Shown piece after piece: positions 1-9,213 of a stretch of DNA of 64,000 nt. This DNA comes from Bryobacteraceae bacterium. Lineage in GTDB: Bacteria; Acidobacteriota; Terriglobia; Bryobacterales; Bryobacteraceae. The notes under the pieces were generated by a model. The model saw only the letters and a program-made list of their open reading frames with translations. It was not told the origin of the DNA and made no database searches. Each line of letters opens with the position of its first letter. Positions within the stretch are counted from its first letter, which is position 1. The stretch is from contig JASHNT010000091.1 in the NCBI GenBank assembly GCA_030041495.1, positions 217,124-281,123 of the forward strand, in the 5' to 3' direction. Both the position numbers and the translations under genes were made by a program.

Positions 1-339
1 AACGTTCTGCTGGGCATGCGGTACGGCAACTGCGCGCGCGACGAAGTGAACAAGGCCGTGCAGATGGATCCGAAATCGGCGCTGAACTACTTGAGCCGCG
101 GCATCGGCAACTATTACTTGCCGGCCGCTTTGGGCGGAGGCCCGGACGTGGCGATTAAGGATCTCCAGAAAGCCGTGGCACTCGACCCGCGCTCGGCTGA
201 CGCTCACTTGTGGCTGGGCCTGGCTTTGCGCAAGGCGAACCGCAATGCGGAGGCTCACCAAGAACTGCAGCGATCCGTGGAACTGGACGCGAATCGAGTG
301 TGGGCCAAGCAGCAACTGGCCAAGACACCCGCGAAGTAG
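1..339 (+). CDS. TPR-repeat protein, C-terminal part (5' end outside window)
   Basis: Frame open from base 1; TPR-like segments (ALDPRSADAHLWLGLALRKANRNAEAHQELQRSVELD). Confidence 0.7.
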   Translation, partial: NVLLGMRYGNCARDEVNKAVQMDPKSALNYLSRGIGNYYLPAALGGGPDVAIKDLQKAVALDPRSADAHLWLGLALRKANRNAEAHQELQRSVELDANRVWAKQQLAKTPAK

Positions 340-351
340 CGTTTCCCGCTG

Positions 352-1437
352 CTACTTCTTGTCCCGATCGGCGATCACCGAAGCCGCCAGGTAATTGACC
401 ACCTTGGCTTCGTTGCGAGCCATCTCGTAGTACGCTTCTTTGAGCAACTGATCCTTGCGGTTCATCAGCTTCTCGCGGATATTCTGTTGCACCGCTGGAT
501 CGCTCAGATCGCGCTGCCCGGCCGGCTCCCGCCCCAACACCTTCAGGATGCGGTAACCCTCCGTCGACGGAATGATCTGGGAGAATTGCCCCGGCTGGAG
601 CGCCATGACCGCCTTGCGCAGATCCGCGTTGGCCTTGTCCAGCGCGGATTCCGCGATGAAGCCGAGATCACCGCCAGTGCTGACCGAATTCGGGTCTTCC
701 GAGTAGTTCTCGGCTAGTTGGGCGAAGTCCTCGCCCTGCTGCAGCATGTCGTAGAGCCGCTGGATTTTTTTCTTGGCCTGAGCCTCATCCTGCGCCTTGT
801 CGTTTTTCAGATTGCGCACGTTGGGGTCCGCTTGCGGAGTCACCAGAATCTGCGCCATGTGAATCATCGGCTCGGTCGTGTTGAACAACGCTTTGTTGGC
901 GTTGTAGTAGTCCGCGATTTCCTTGTCGGTGACGGTGATGTGCGAGGTGGTTTCTTTGTTGATCAGTTTTTCCACGCTCAGCTCGCGCCGTAACTGGGCC
1001 TTCAAGTCTTCGGCGGTCATCTTACGCTGGGTGAGCTGCTTCTGAAACTCCTCCTGCGTGTAAGGCGCACGCAGCTCGGCGAACTTCGCTTCCACGTCGG
1101 CGTCCACCGCGAGCAGCCCCTCTTTTTCCGCGCGCTGGAGCATGATCTCGTTATCGATCAATGTCCGCAGCACCTGGAGGCGCTGCAGCGTCACCTGCTC
1201 ATCGCCCGAACCTCGCGGCGGATCGCCGCCGTTTTGCGGCTGCCCCGCCGGCGCGTCGCCGAGTCCCGGCGTTGCGCCCGCCTCGTCCGATCCGAAGTTG
1301 GTGGCATAGAGTTTGTCCAACTCGGCGTAGGTAATAGCGCGGCCGTTGACCATCGCGGCCACGTTAGCGGGCGCGGACCGGCTGCAGGTAACAAGCGCGA
1401 GAAACAGCACGGGAATCAGCGGCAGCAAACGGCGCAT
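352..1437 (-). CDS. SurA/PpiC-type peptidyl-prolyl cis-trans isomerase, lipoprotein-like N-terminus
   Basis: SurA_N-like helical region, then a parvulin domain (HMAQILVTPQ...FAQLAENYSEDPNSVSTGGDLGFI...GYRILKVLGREPA). Confidence 0.85.
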   Translation of the reverse strand: MRRLLPLIPVLFLALVTCSRSAPANVAAMVNGRAITYAELDKLYATNFGSDEAGATPGLGDAPAGQPQNGGDPPRGSGDEQVTLQRLQVLRTLIDNEIMLQRAEKEGLLAVDADVEAKFAELRAPYTQEEFQKQLTQRKMTAEDLKAQLRRELSVEKLINKETTSHITVTDKEIADYYNANKALFNTTEPMIHMAQILVTPQADPNVRNLKNDKAQDEAQAKKKIQRLYDMLQQGEDFAQLAENYSEDPNSVSTGGDLGFIAESALDKANADLRKAVMALQPGQFSQIIPSTEGYRILKVLGREPAGQRDLSDPAVQQNIREKLMNRKDQLLKEAYYEMARNEAKVVNYLAASVIADRDKK

Positions 1438-1478
1438 GGGATCGATCTCTCATTCTACCGCCGCTCGAACCAAGAGGC

Positions 1479-2963
1479 GTGGCGATACACTTGATAGGAG
1501 TGCACGCCTTGGGGATACACAGCAGGCGCGATTTCCGGATGATGGCGTTGCTGGCGGCGGTTCTGCTGTGGGCTCCGCTGCGCACCGGCGACCTGTCCGG
1601 CTATGACGACGCGCAATATGCGCACATCGCCAAGGACATGGTCAACAGCGGCGACTGGCTGGATGTCCGCACCAGCGGCAATCTGGAATTCCAGAACACG
1701 CCGTTTTTCGAGTGGATGCAAGCGGCTCTGTTCACCGTTTTCGGATTTTCCGACACGGCTGCGCGCGTGCCTTCCGCGGTGTGCGGATGGGGCGTGATCC
1801 TGCTGGTCTACTGGCTGGCCCGGCGCTTGACTGGCGAGTCCTTCACCGCGCTGCTAGCGATGTTCGTGATGATCACCTCGTTTTACTTTCTCAAGTACTC
1901 GGCGCGGGCCATGACCGACGTTCCCTTTACCTTCCTGTTCCTGTGCGCAATTTGCGCCTGGGTCTTGGCGGAGCAAGATTCGCGCTGGTACCTGGCTGCG
2001 GGAGCGGCTGTCGGGCTGGCCACCTTTACGCGCAGCGTGATGGGGCTGGCGCTGCCGCCAATTTTCGCGCTGGACGCGTGGGCCAGCCGAAGATGGGATA
2101 GTGCGCGGCGGGCGCCTTGGCGCTGGCTAGCGCCGGCCCTGCTGCTGGCTTTTCTGCCGCTGGCCGCCTGGTACGTGCGCATCCTGATTCTGTATCGCGA
2201 CCTGTTCCTGGCCAAGCATGGCATCTGGCTGTCGGAGGAAGTTTACGGCGCCTTATCTCCGCCGTGGCGGCGCTACACCGGCGCGTTCGAGTATGCCTGG
2301 ATGCTGACGAAATCGTATTGGCCGTGGCTGCCGGCAATGGCGGCCGGAATCGTCGCGGCGTGGAGGAGCCGCGACCGCCGCTTGCGCGTGCTGCTGGCGT
2401 GGATCGCGGTGGTGTTCGCTCTGTGCGCAATCGCTCGCAGCCGTGTTTTGCGCTACATGCTGCCCGCTTATCCTGGCTTCGCCGTACTAGCCGCCGCGGG
2501 GCTCGCGCGATTTGTTCCGCTGCGTTATCTCGGCCGCGGCCTGCGCCTGGGAACCGCGCTGCTGGCCGCGGGGATCGGTCTGCTGATCGTGTTTCCGCGA
2601 ACGCATCTGGAAGCCGAAGAAATGCGGCCGATGGCTTTGGTTTCCACTCGCGCTACTGCCGTCGGGCAACGGGTGGTCTTCTACGACTCCGGCCAGCCTC
2701 GCTACGACGAAGCCAATCAACTGGAATGGTACGGAGACCGCTTCCTCTTGTTGCCGGTCAATCGGGAGGAGCTGGAACTGTACCTTGCCCAGCTCCCGGC
2801 GCGCGTATTCGTGATGGATCAGGGAAGCTACCGGGCTTTTGTCGAGAAACGCATCGCGCATCAGGTTCTAGCTCGCGGCCCGCGGCTGATCTGCATCCGC
2901 GTTTGTGCGGGCGAGGCGGGCTGCGCGGGCGGCGTTAGTCAAACATCCTCAACGCGACCGTAA
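1479..2963 (+). CDS. ArnT/PMT-like family 39 glycosyltransferase, multi-pass membrane protein
   Basis: N-terminal 'GDLSGYDDAQYAHIAKDMVNSGDWLDVRTSGNLEFQNTPFFEWMQA' typical of GT39/ArnT; many TM helices. Confidence 0.8.
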   Translation: MAIHLIGVHALGIHSRRDFRMMALLAAVLLWAPLRTGDLSGYDDAQYAHIAKDMVNSGDWLDVRTSGNLEFQNTPFFEWMQAALFTVFGFSDTAARVPSAVCGWGVILLVYWLARRLTGESFTALLAMFVMITSFYFLKYSARAMTDVPFTFLFLCAICAWVLAEQDSRWYLAAGAAVGLATFTRSVMGLALPPIFALDAWASRRWDSARRAPWRWLAPALLLAFLPLAAWYVRILILYRDLFLAKHGIWLSEEVYGALSPPWRRYTGAFEYAWMLTKSYWPWLPAMAAGIVAAWRSRDRRLRVLLAWIAVVFALCAIARSRVLRYMLPAYPGFAVLAAAGLARFVPLRYLGRGLRLGTALLAAGIGLLIVFPRTHLEAEEMRPMALVSTRATAVGQRVVFYDSGQPRYDEANQLEWYGDRFLLLPVNREELELYLAQLPARVFVMDQGSYRAFVEKRIAHQVLARGPRLICIRVCAGEAGCAGGVSQTSSTRP

Positions 2964-3102
2964 CCTCGTTTGCTCTGTGGCGCGGGCGAGCTTACACTGA
3001 AATATTCAGCTAGCTTTTCGGGTGCGTCCTAACCGTGTCGTTGGGCGGGATCGGCAACGCCGCGAGTCCGCGTCTTGCTGAGCTGAACGACAAGGGGACT
3101 GC

Positions 3103-5763
3103 ATGAGTCAATCTGCGACTTCCGCTTCTTACGACGCCAATTTTGTTCTGACTTTGGAGGAACTCGGCGCGCTCGCGGCCGAGGCCGGCAAGCCGGCCGA
3201 AACGCTGATGAACGTAGTCGAGCTTATTGCCGGGCGCTTTCAGACCGACGTATGCTCCGCCTATTTGCTCGAGCCGGACCGCGCCAACCTGGTGCTTGCA
3301 GCTACGCGCGGCCTGCGGCGGGAATGCGTCGGTAAGCTGCGCATGGGACTGCACGAAGGCCTGGCGGGACTGGTGGCGGAGACGGTGCATCCCATCGCGG
3401 TAGAGCAGGCGCAGCAGCATCCGCGCTTCAAGTACTTCAGCAACGCCGGCGAGGAGGCTTATCAGTCCTTCCTGGGCGTGCCGCTGCTCGACCGCGGCGT
3501 GCTGCAAGGGGTGCTGGTGGTGCAGACCGTCGAAGCCCGCGCCTTTCGCGAGGACGAAATTCTGGCTCTCTGCGCGGCCGCGGCGCAGGTAGCGCCGGTG
3601 ATCAACGAAGCGCGCACCGTGGCCCGATTCATCGCGCCCGCGCAGGAGCGCCTGTGGACCTTGGCTCGCAATCTGTGGTGGAGCTGGGACAACGATACCA
3701 ACGGGCTGTTTCGGGACATCGACCCGTTGCGTTGGCGCAAGCTCAATCACAATCCGATCTCGCTGCTGAGCGAGTTCCCCCTCCCGGCTCTGGAACAGCG
3801 CTTGGGCGAGCTGGTGCTGCACGGCCGCATCAACTACGCCTATCGGCGCCTGCAAGAGTATCTGCAGGACGATCACACCTGGGGCGCCAGGAACGCCGGT
3901 GTGCTGCGGCCGCGGCCGGTGGGTTATTTTTCGGCCGAGTTCGGCTTGCATGAGTCCTTGCCGGTATATTCCGGGGGATTGGGCGTGCTAGCCGGCGACC
4001 ACATTAAGAGCGCGTCCGACCTGGGCATTCCGCTGGTCGGCGTGGGCTTGTTTTACGCGCAAGGGTACTTCCGGCAGAGATTGGACGCGAACGGCTGGCA
4101 GCAGGAAGAGTATCAGACCACGGACGTGAATCAACTGCCACGCGAGCCGGCCATCGGCAGAAACGGCATTCCCGTGACCGTGCAAGTGGAGACGCGTGGG
4201 GGCGTCATCCGCGCCAGGGTGTGGCGCATCAAGGTCGGCCGCTGCGACCTGTTGTTGCTGGATTCCGACATCGAAGGCAACGCGCCGGAAGACCGCGAGT
4301 TGACTTCGCGGCTGTACGGCGGCGACGCGCGCGTGCGCATCCGCCAGGAGATGATGCTGGGCGTGGGCGGATTCCGAGCGTTGAAAGCCGTCGGTATCAC
4401 GCCGGGCGTACTGCATTTGAACGAAGGTCATTCTGTGTTCGGTGTGCTGGAGGCGATCCGCAATCGCATGGAAGAGGAAGGAGTGGCCTTCGGCCAGGCG
4501 GCTCCGCGCGTGGCGCGCGAAGTCGTGTTCACCACTCACACTCCCGTGCCCGCAGGCCACGACCGCTTCCATGGCGGCCTGGTCGAGGAGCATCTGGGTC
4601 CGCTGCGCGAAGCCTTGGGATTGTCGCATGAGGAGCTGATGGCCCTGGGCCGCGAAAATCCTCACAATCCGCACGAGAATTTCTGCATGACCGTGCTGGG
4701 ATTGAAGCTTTCGCGCCGGGCCAACGCGGTTTCGGCGCTGCATGGCGAAGTTTCGCGCTCCATGTGGACCAACCTGTATCCCGGCAAGCCGGAAGAAGAG
4801 GTTCCCATTGGCCACATTACCAACGGCGTTCACGTGCCCACCTGGCTCGCGCCTCCGATGTCCGTGCTGTACGACCGCCATCTCGGCACCGATTGGCGCA
4901 AGCGCGGCTCGCAGACCCGGATGTGGGACGGCATTGAAAACGTCGACGACGGCGAGTTGTGGGAAACGCACCTGGCGCTGAAATCGCGCCTGCTGGAGTT
5001 TGTGCGGCGCAGGGCGGCGGGACAGGCCGCGCGCCGCGGGGAGCCGGCGGAGGTACTGCAAAGGCTCGGCCGCGCTTTGAGCCCGGATGCGCTGACCATC
5101 GGTTTCGCGCGCCGCTTCGCCACCTACAAGCGCGCCAACCTGATCCTCACCGATATCGAAATGCTGGCCTCCATGGTCAATGACCCCAAGCGGCCGGTGC
5201 AATTCGTCTTCGCCGGCAAGGCTCATCCCCACGATGAGCCCGGCAAGCGCGTGCTGCAGCAAATTGCCGAGCTGATGCGCAATCCTCGCTTTGCCGACAA
5301 ATTCGTATTCGTCGAGGACTACGACATCAACGTCGGCAGGCACTTCGTGCAAGGCGTCGACGTGTGGCTGAATAATCCGCGGCGCCCGTTAGAGGCGTCC
5401 GGGACCAGCGGCCAGAAGGTGGTGCTCAACGGCGGATTGAATTTATCGATCTGCGACGGATGGTGGGCCGAGGCTTACGACGGGTTGAACGGGTTTACTA
5501 TCGGCAGCGGGCGCACCCACACCAACATGCAAGTGCACGACGCGCGCGACAGCCACGATCTGTATCGCGTGCTGCGCGAGGAAGTGATTCCGCTGTACTA
5601 CCAGCGCGATCAAGACGGCCTGCCGCGCGGCTGGATCAAGCGCATGAAGCGCACCATCCGCACCTTGGGCTGGCGCTTCAGCGCGGACCGCATGGTGATG
5701 GATTACGCGCTTAAGTGCTACGTTCCGGCTGCCGGCGGAACATCGAGCGGGACGATCCCGTAG
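3103..5763 (+). CDS. glgP: GAF-domain/alpha-glucan phosphorylase fusion
   Basis: N-terminal ~170 aa GAF-like domain, then short-type glucan phosphorylase (RNLWWSWDND, YFSAEFGLHESLPVYSGGLGVLAGDHIKSASDLG, ATYKRANLI, EASGTSGQKVVLNGGLNLSICDGWW). Confidence 0.9.
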   Translation: MSQSATSASYDANFVLTLEELGALAAEAGKPAETLMNVVELIAGRFQTDVCSAYLLEPDRANLVLAATRGLRRECVGKLRMGLHEGLAGLVAETVHPIAVEQAQQHPRFKYFSNAGEEAYQSFLGVPLLDRGVLQGVLVVQTVEARAFREDEILALCAAAAQVAPVINEARTVARFIAPAQERLWTLARNLWWSWDNDTNGLFRDIDPLRWRKLNHNPISLLSEFPLPALEQRLGELVLHGRINYAYRRLQEYLQDDHTWGARNAGVLRPRPVGYFSAEFGLHESLPVYSGGLGVLAGDHIKSASDLGIPLVGVGLFYAQGYFRQRLDANGWQQEEYQTTDVNQLPREPAIGRNGIPVTVQVETRGGVIRARVWRIKVGRCDLLLLDSDIEGNAPEDRELTSRLYGGDARVRIRQEMMLGVGGFRALKAVGITPGVLHLNEGHSVFGVLEAIRNRMEEEGVAFGQAAPRVAREVVFTTHTPVPAGHDRFHGGLVEEHLGPLREALGLSHEELMALGRENPHNPHENFCMTVLGLKLSRRANAVSALHGEVSRSMWTNLYPGKPEEEVPIGHITNGVHVPTWLAPPMSVLYDRHLGTDWRKRGSQTRMWDGIENVDDGELWETHLALKSRLLEFVRRRAAGQAARRGEPAEVLQRLGRALSPDALTIGFARRFATYKRANLILTDIEMLASMVNDPKRPVQFVFAGKAHPHDEPGKRVLQQIAELMRNPRFADKFVFVEDYDINVGRHFVQGVDVWLNNPRRPLEASGTSGQKVVLNGGLNLSICDGWWAEAYDGLNGFTIGSGRTHTNMQVHDARDSHDLYRVLREEVIPLYYQRDQDGLPRGWIKRMKRTIRTLGWRFSADRMVMDYALKCYVPAAGGTSSGTIP

Positions 5764-5784
5764 CGAGACCTTATCCGGCGGGTT

Positions 5785-7320
5785 TCAGTTGCTGACGGTC
5801 ATCACAGGATTCGGATCCTGCGAGCCGAGCAGCGTATTCGACGCGGTGCCGCTGATGGTGATCACCACCGCGTATGTCCCTTTGGCGAGTTGCGGAACAT
5901 TGAAGTTCGCCTGATACAAACCGACCGATCCCGGCGTCAAGCCGATGTAGATCACGTTGGCAGCCACGCCGCCGACGGTGACAGAAGCGTTCGGGTCCGT
6001 AACGGGAGATAGCCCCGCGGGCGAGGCCGCGCCCGTGGTCAATTTGCCGCTCGGATTTACTGGACCTCCACCGGTAAAGTAGGCCACCACTTCGTCATTG
6101 ACCGCGGCCGGATTGTTGCTCGCATTGAGCGTGCTGTCTTTGTTCACGACGACTGCCCGGTTGGTTCCTGACTGGAAGCTGATGCCCGGCGTTCCGTTGG
6201 CCGGAACGTAGACCGCCGCAGCGTTGCTGGTAGCGCTACCGCTCTTGACCGTCACGCTGGCGACACTGCCGCCCTGAGTCTCCCACGGCATTTGCGCGTT
6301 GATCTGCATGGTATCCGCGTAGAACAGCGGAACCGGATTTCCGTTCACCAGCACGGACGCGCCTTGCAACGTTTGCGGCAGCGGGACGGACTGCGCCGAT
6401 CCCGGCTTGGTTGCCAGATTAAGTCCGAAGAGAGTGAACACGCTCCCCGGGGGCGTAGCGCCATACGCATAGTTGGCGACGTTGGCGATGGACTGGCTGG
6501 GATTGTCGAAGGCGTTGTGCGCCGTCCCCGAACCGATGAACGTAGAGCTGCTTTCGAGCACCCTGAGGTTCTGGCCGTAGTCCCCGTTGATGACGAAATT
6601 GAGGGTTCTGACGGTTCCACTGACCGAATCCTTCATGGTTACCGTCCCAGTGCAGTTGGAACTGACCGTGTAAGCCCCGGTGGCGCTTCCGGAAGCGGCG
6701 GCGGTGTGCGAGGAGCTCACGGTGTAACTTGCAGACAAAAGGTTTCCCTGTCCATCGAACGATAACGTGCCCGCCTCATTGCTGGCATCCGCCTGCGCGC
6801 CTGCGGCGATGGTGTTTCCGGTGACTTCGTAGGTGTAAGGTCCGGAGACCGATGCGGTCGCGCATCCCGGTGGCACCACGCTGCTTCCGCTCCCGCCCCA
6901 CACATAGACCGGGGCCGTTCCGGTAGTGGTGTCCGTGCCGCTGATGTCGAACTGCTGGCCGCTGCTCCAGGTGATCAGTGAAAAGCTGGCGTGGTCGCCC
7001 GTGTTGAGAGTGATCGTGCCGGCGCAGTTAGAGGTCATGGTGTAGGTCCCTGAGTAAGTGAAGGACTGGCCGGTTGCGCTGATGCTGTCGTCCGTCCCGC
7101 TGAACGTCACCTTGCTGACGCCATCGTAGGTTGCGGTGCCGATTCCTTCGAATAGCGCGTTCAAGTTCCCGCTCGCGGCAATAGCCCGGCCGGTGAGCGT
7201 AAGCGAATACGTTCCACTCAAGGTAGCCGCGCTGCACGGAGCCGTGGCAGTTTGCGCCAGTACCGGCGCGGCCAGCATAGCGAACAGAGAAAGCAGGGAT
7301 GCCACGGGAAGGCGCTTCAT
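5785..7320 (-). CDS. Secreted protein with TIGR03437-type C-terminal domain
   Basis: Signal peptide (MKRLPVASLLSLFAMLAAPVLAQ); C-terminal 'NYAYGATPPGSVFTLFGLNLA...VLVNGNPVPLFYADTMQINAQMPWE...VVAYFTGGGPV'. Start set at 7320 rather than 7392. Confidence 0.8.
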   Translation of the reverse strand: MKRLPVASLLSLFAMLAAPVLAQTATAPCSAATLSGTYSLTLTGRAIAASGNLNALFEGIGTATYDGVSKVTFSGTDDSISATGQSFTYSGTYTMTSNCAGTITLNTGDHASFSLITWSSGQQFDISGTDTTTGTAPVYVWGGSGSSVVPPGCATASVSGPYTYEVTGNTIAAGAQADASNEAGTLSFDGQGNLLSASYTVSSSHTAAASGSATGAYTVSSNCTGTVTMKDSVSGTVRTLNFVINGDYGQNLRVLESSSTFIGSGTAHNAFDNPSQSIANVANYAYGATPPGSVFTLFGLNLATKPGSAQSVPLPQTLQGASVLVNGNPVPLFYADTMQINAQMPWETQGGSVASVTVKSGSATSNAAAVYVPANGTPGISFQSGTNRAVVVNKDSTLNASNNPAAVNDEVVAYFTGGGPVNPSGKLTTGAASPAGLSPVTDPNASVTVGGVAANVIYIGLTPGSVGLYQANFNVPQLAKGTYAVVITISGTASNTLLGSQDPNPVMTVSN

Positions 7321-8246
7321 TAGAAGCCTCCTTTCCGTGCGTCGAGCGAACTTGTTTGTTCCGCGCCCGTGGCTTCCAGGGGGCCGATCCACATTGCAGA
7401 GCCGATGAATGCATTCCCGATAGGGGTTGACGCAACGCTGACAAACATGTTCTGGCTTAGCGTGCTATTCCCGCCGTAAACGCTAAAGTTAAGTTGCTCG
7501 TTCCCAATGAGGACACTGGTTATTGTGCCTGTGCCCTGGCAGTTGGCTCCCATCGAATAGGTCCCGGTAAGCGTGCCGCTTATGGATCCGGTCACTCCGC
7601 CCAACAGGCTGTTTGCGGAAAAGGCGCCGTTGAATGTTACGTTCCCCTGGCCATCGAACACCGCTATGCCGGTTGCACCGGCAGCGCCGCCGGCGGTTGC
7701 CGCGCCCATCCCGAGATAGCCGCTCCCCACGGTTACAGGGTATTGCCCCGCCAGGGTGCTGGTGGAGCAGCCGACAGCTTGTGTGTTAGCGCTGCCCGCG
7801 TAAGCGTAGCTGGAGTCGCTTCCAGTGAGAGTAAAGGAGGCGCCATTGTTGTATAGCAACAGATTGAGCGTGGCAGTGCCGCCGGAGGTGATCGTTACCG
7901 TCGCCGCGCAGTTCGATTGCACCGTGTACGTTCCGCTCCAGGTCATGGCAGTCCCAGCAGCCTGATTGGTATCGGCGACGAGTGTGAAGGTCGCCTTGCT
8001 CAATCCATCGAACGCTGCGGATCCCACGGCCTGAAACACCATCGTGATGTTTTCGCTGGTGGACGCGCCGCCGCTGCCTGAACCGGTGACTGCAGAGACT
8101 CCGCGGCCCGTGATCGAGACCGCATAGTTTCCGGTAACCGTTGAAGTGCTGCACGTCCCTCCACCGATGCTCGGTTGCGCCAACAAGGGCGCCGCCAGGA
8201 CACAAGCCGAGAGAGTCAAAAGGGCAGAGTGGGACTGCTTCATCAA
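7320..8246 (-). CDS. Secreted protein, shorter paralogue of the N-terminal part of the downstream gene
   Basis: Signal peptide; repeated 'CSTSTVTGNYAVSITGRG'/'CSTSTLAGQYPVTVGS' like 'CSAATLSGTYSLTLTGRAI' downstream; TAATG stop/start overlap at 7318-7322. Confidence 0.65.
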   Translation of the reverse strand: MMKQSHSALLTLSACVLAAPLLAQPSIGGGTCSTSTVTGNYAVSITGRGVSAVTGSGSGGASTSENITMVFQAVGSAAFDGLSKATFTLVADTNQAAGTAMTWSGTYTVQSNCAATVTITSGGTATLNLLLYNNGASFTLTGSDSSYAYAGSANTQAVGCSTSTLAGQYPVTVGSGYLGMGAATAGGAAGATGIAVFDGQGNVTFNGAFSANSLLGGVTGSISGTLTGTYSMGANCQGTGTITSVLIGNEQLNFSVYGGNSTLSQNMFVSVASTPIGNAFIGSAMWIGPLEATGAEQTSSLDARKGGF

Positions 8247-8508
8247 GATGGTTCCTCCGAATTGAATTATACGCTTGACGATGGCTCCGCCGGCGACGGT
8301 ATTAGCCGGATCAAAACTTCAGCTTCAACGCGAGCTGGAGCTCCCGCGGATCTCCGGGGCTGGAGATCCTTCACGACCCAGCTCAACTCGGCGGTGTATA
8401 TTTCCTCCCAAGCGGGGGCGGCCAAGAGAGCCGAGGCAGCCAAGACAGCGGAGGCGGCAAATAGCCCCGCTTAGGACGGTTCTCAAAGCGGGATCTCGGG
8501 TACACTCC

Positions 8509-8970
8509 TTAGGCGCAGAATTCGTCGAACGCGTCGGTCAGAAGGCGCGCGATTTGCGCCGGGTCACGCCGTTCGATGTCGGAGCGATGGATCATGTACA
8601 CAAGCTTACCCTCGCGGAACAGAGCCATCGAGGGAGAGGACGGAGGATAGTCCGAGAGAATCCCCCGCAGGTGCGCGACCGCGGCGTCGTCGCCGCCCGC
8701 AAACACGGTAGCGACCTTGGCGGGTTTGGTTTGGTGCTGGAGCGCCATGCCCACCGCGGGTCTGGCTCTTCCCGCCGCGCAGCCGCAGACGGAGTTCACC
8801 ACCATCAGCACGGTACCGTTGTCGGGCGCGAGCATTTTGTCCACCTCCGCCGGAGTCCGCGCTTCCTCCACTCCGTATTGCGTGAGATCCGCGCGCATGG
8901 GCGCGATGAATTGTTCTGGATAGGCCACGCTTTTGATTTTAGCAGCGGCGCGGAACGGCGTAGAACCCAA
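8509..8970 (-). CDS. BrxA/BrxB-family bacilliredoxin (YphP/YqiW-like)
   Basis: VVNSVCGCAAGRARPAVGMAL with CGC active-site motif, FREGKLVYMIHRSDIE. Confidence 0.9.
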   Translation of the reverse strand: MGSTPFRAAAKIKSVAYPEQFIAPMRADLTQYGVEEARTPAEVDKMLAPDNGTVLMVVNSVCGCAAGRARPAVGMALQHQTKPAKVATVFAGGDDAAVAHLRGILSDYPPSSPSMALFREGKLVYMIHRSDIERRDPAQIARLLTDAFDEFCA

Positions 8971-9213
8971 TGAATCCGGGTAGCGGCTGGTCCTTCAGAA
9001 TTTCAACTCGAACGAGCTGGCCCAGTCGAAGCAGTGCGAACGGGCCGGTGAGAGCCGTTCAACCTTGCGCCGATTTCAGAGCTTCGGCAAGGTCACGCTT
9101 TGGTTGGGCCATCGGAATCTCCCGCGAGTAGCAGAGCGAGCTGCGCCAGCTCCTCCATGGTTCGTGCGAGGTGAATCTGAAGATCGCCGAGCATGAATTA
9201 ACATGAATGAGGG

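Noticed and set aside
3988-5352. 454-aa minus-strand ORF opposite glgP
   Set aside because: Antisense shadow of a GC-rich gene; composition rich in H/R/Q and no family resemblance.
9080-9195. Short minus ORF MLGDLQIHLARTMEELAQLALLLAG...
   Set aside because: 33 codons with no family or ribosome-binding evidence.
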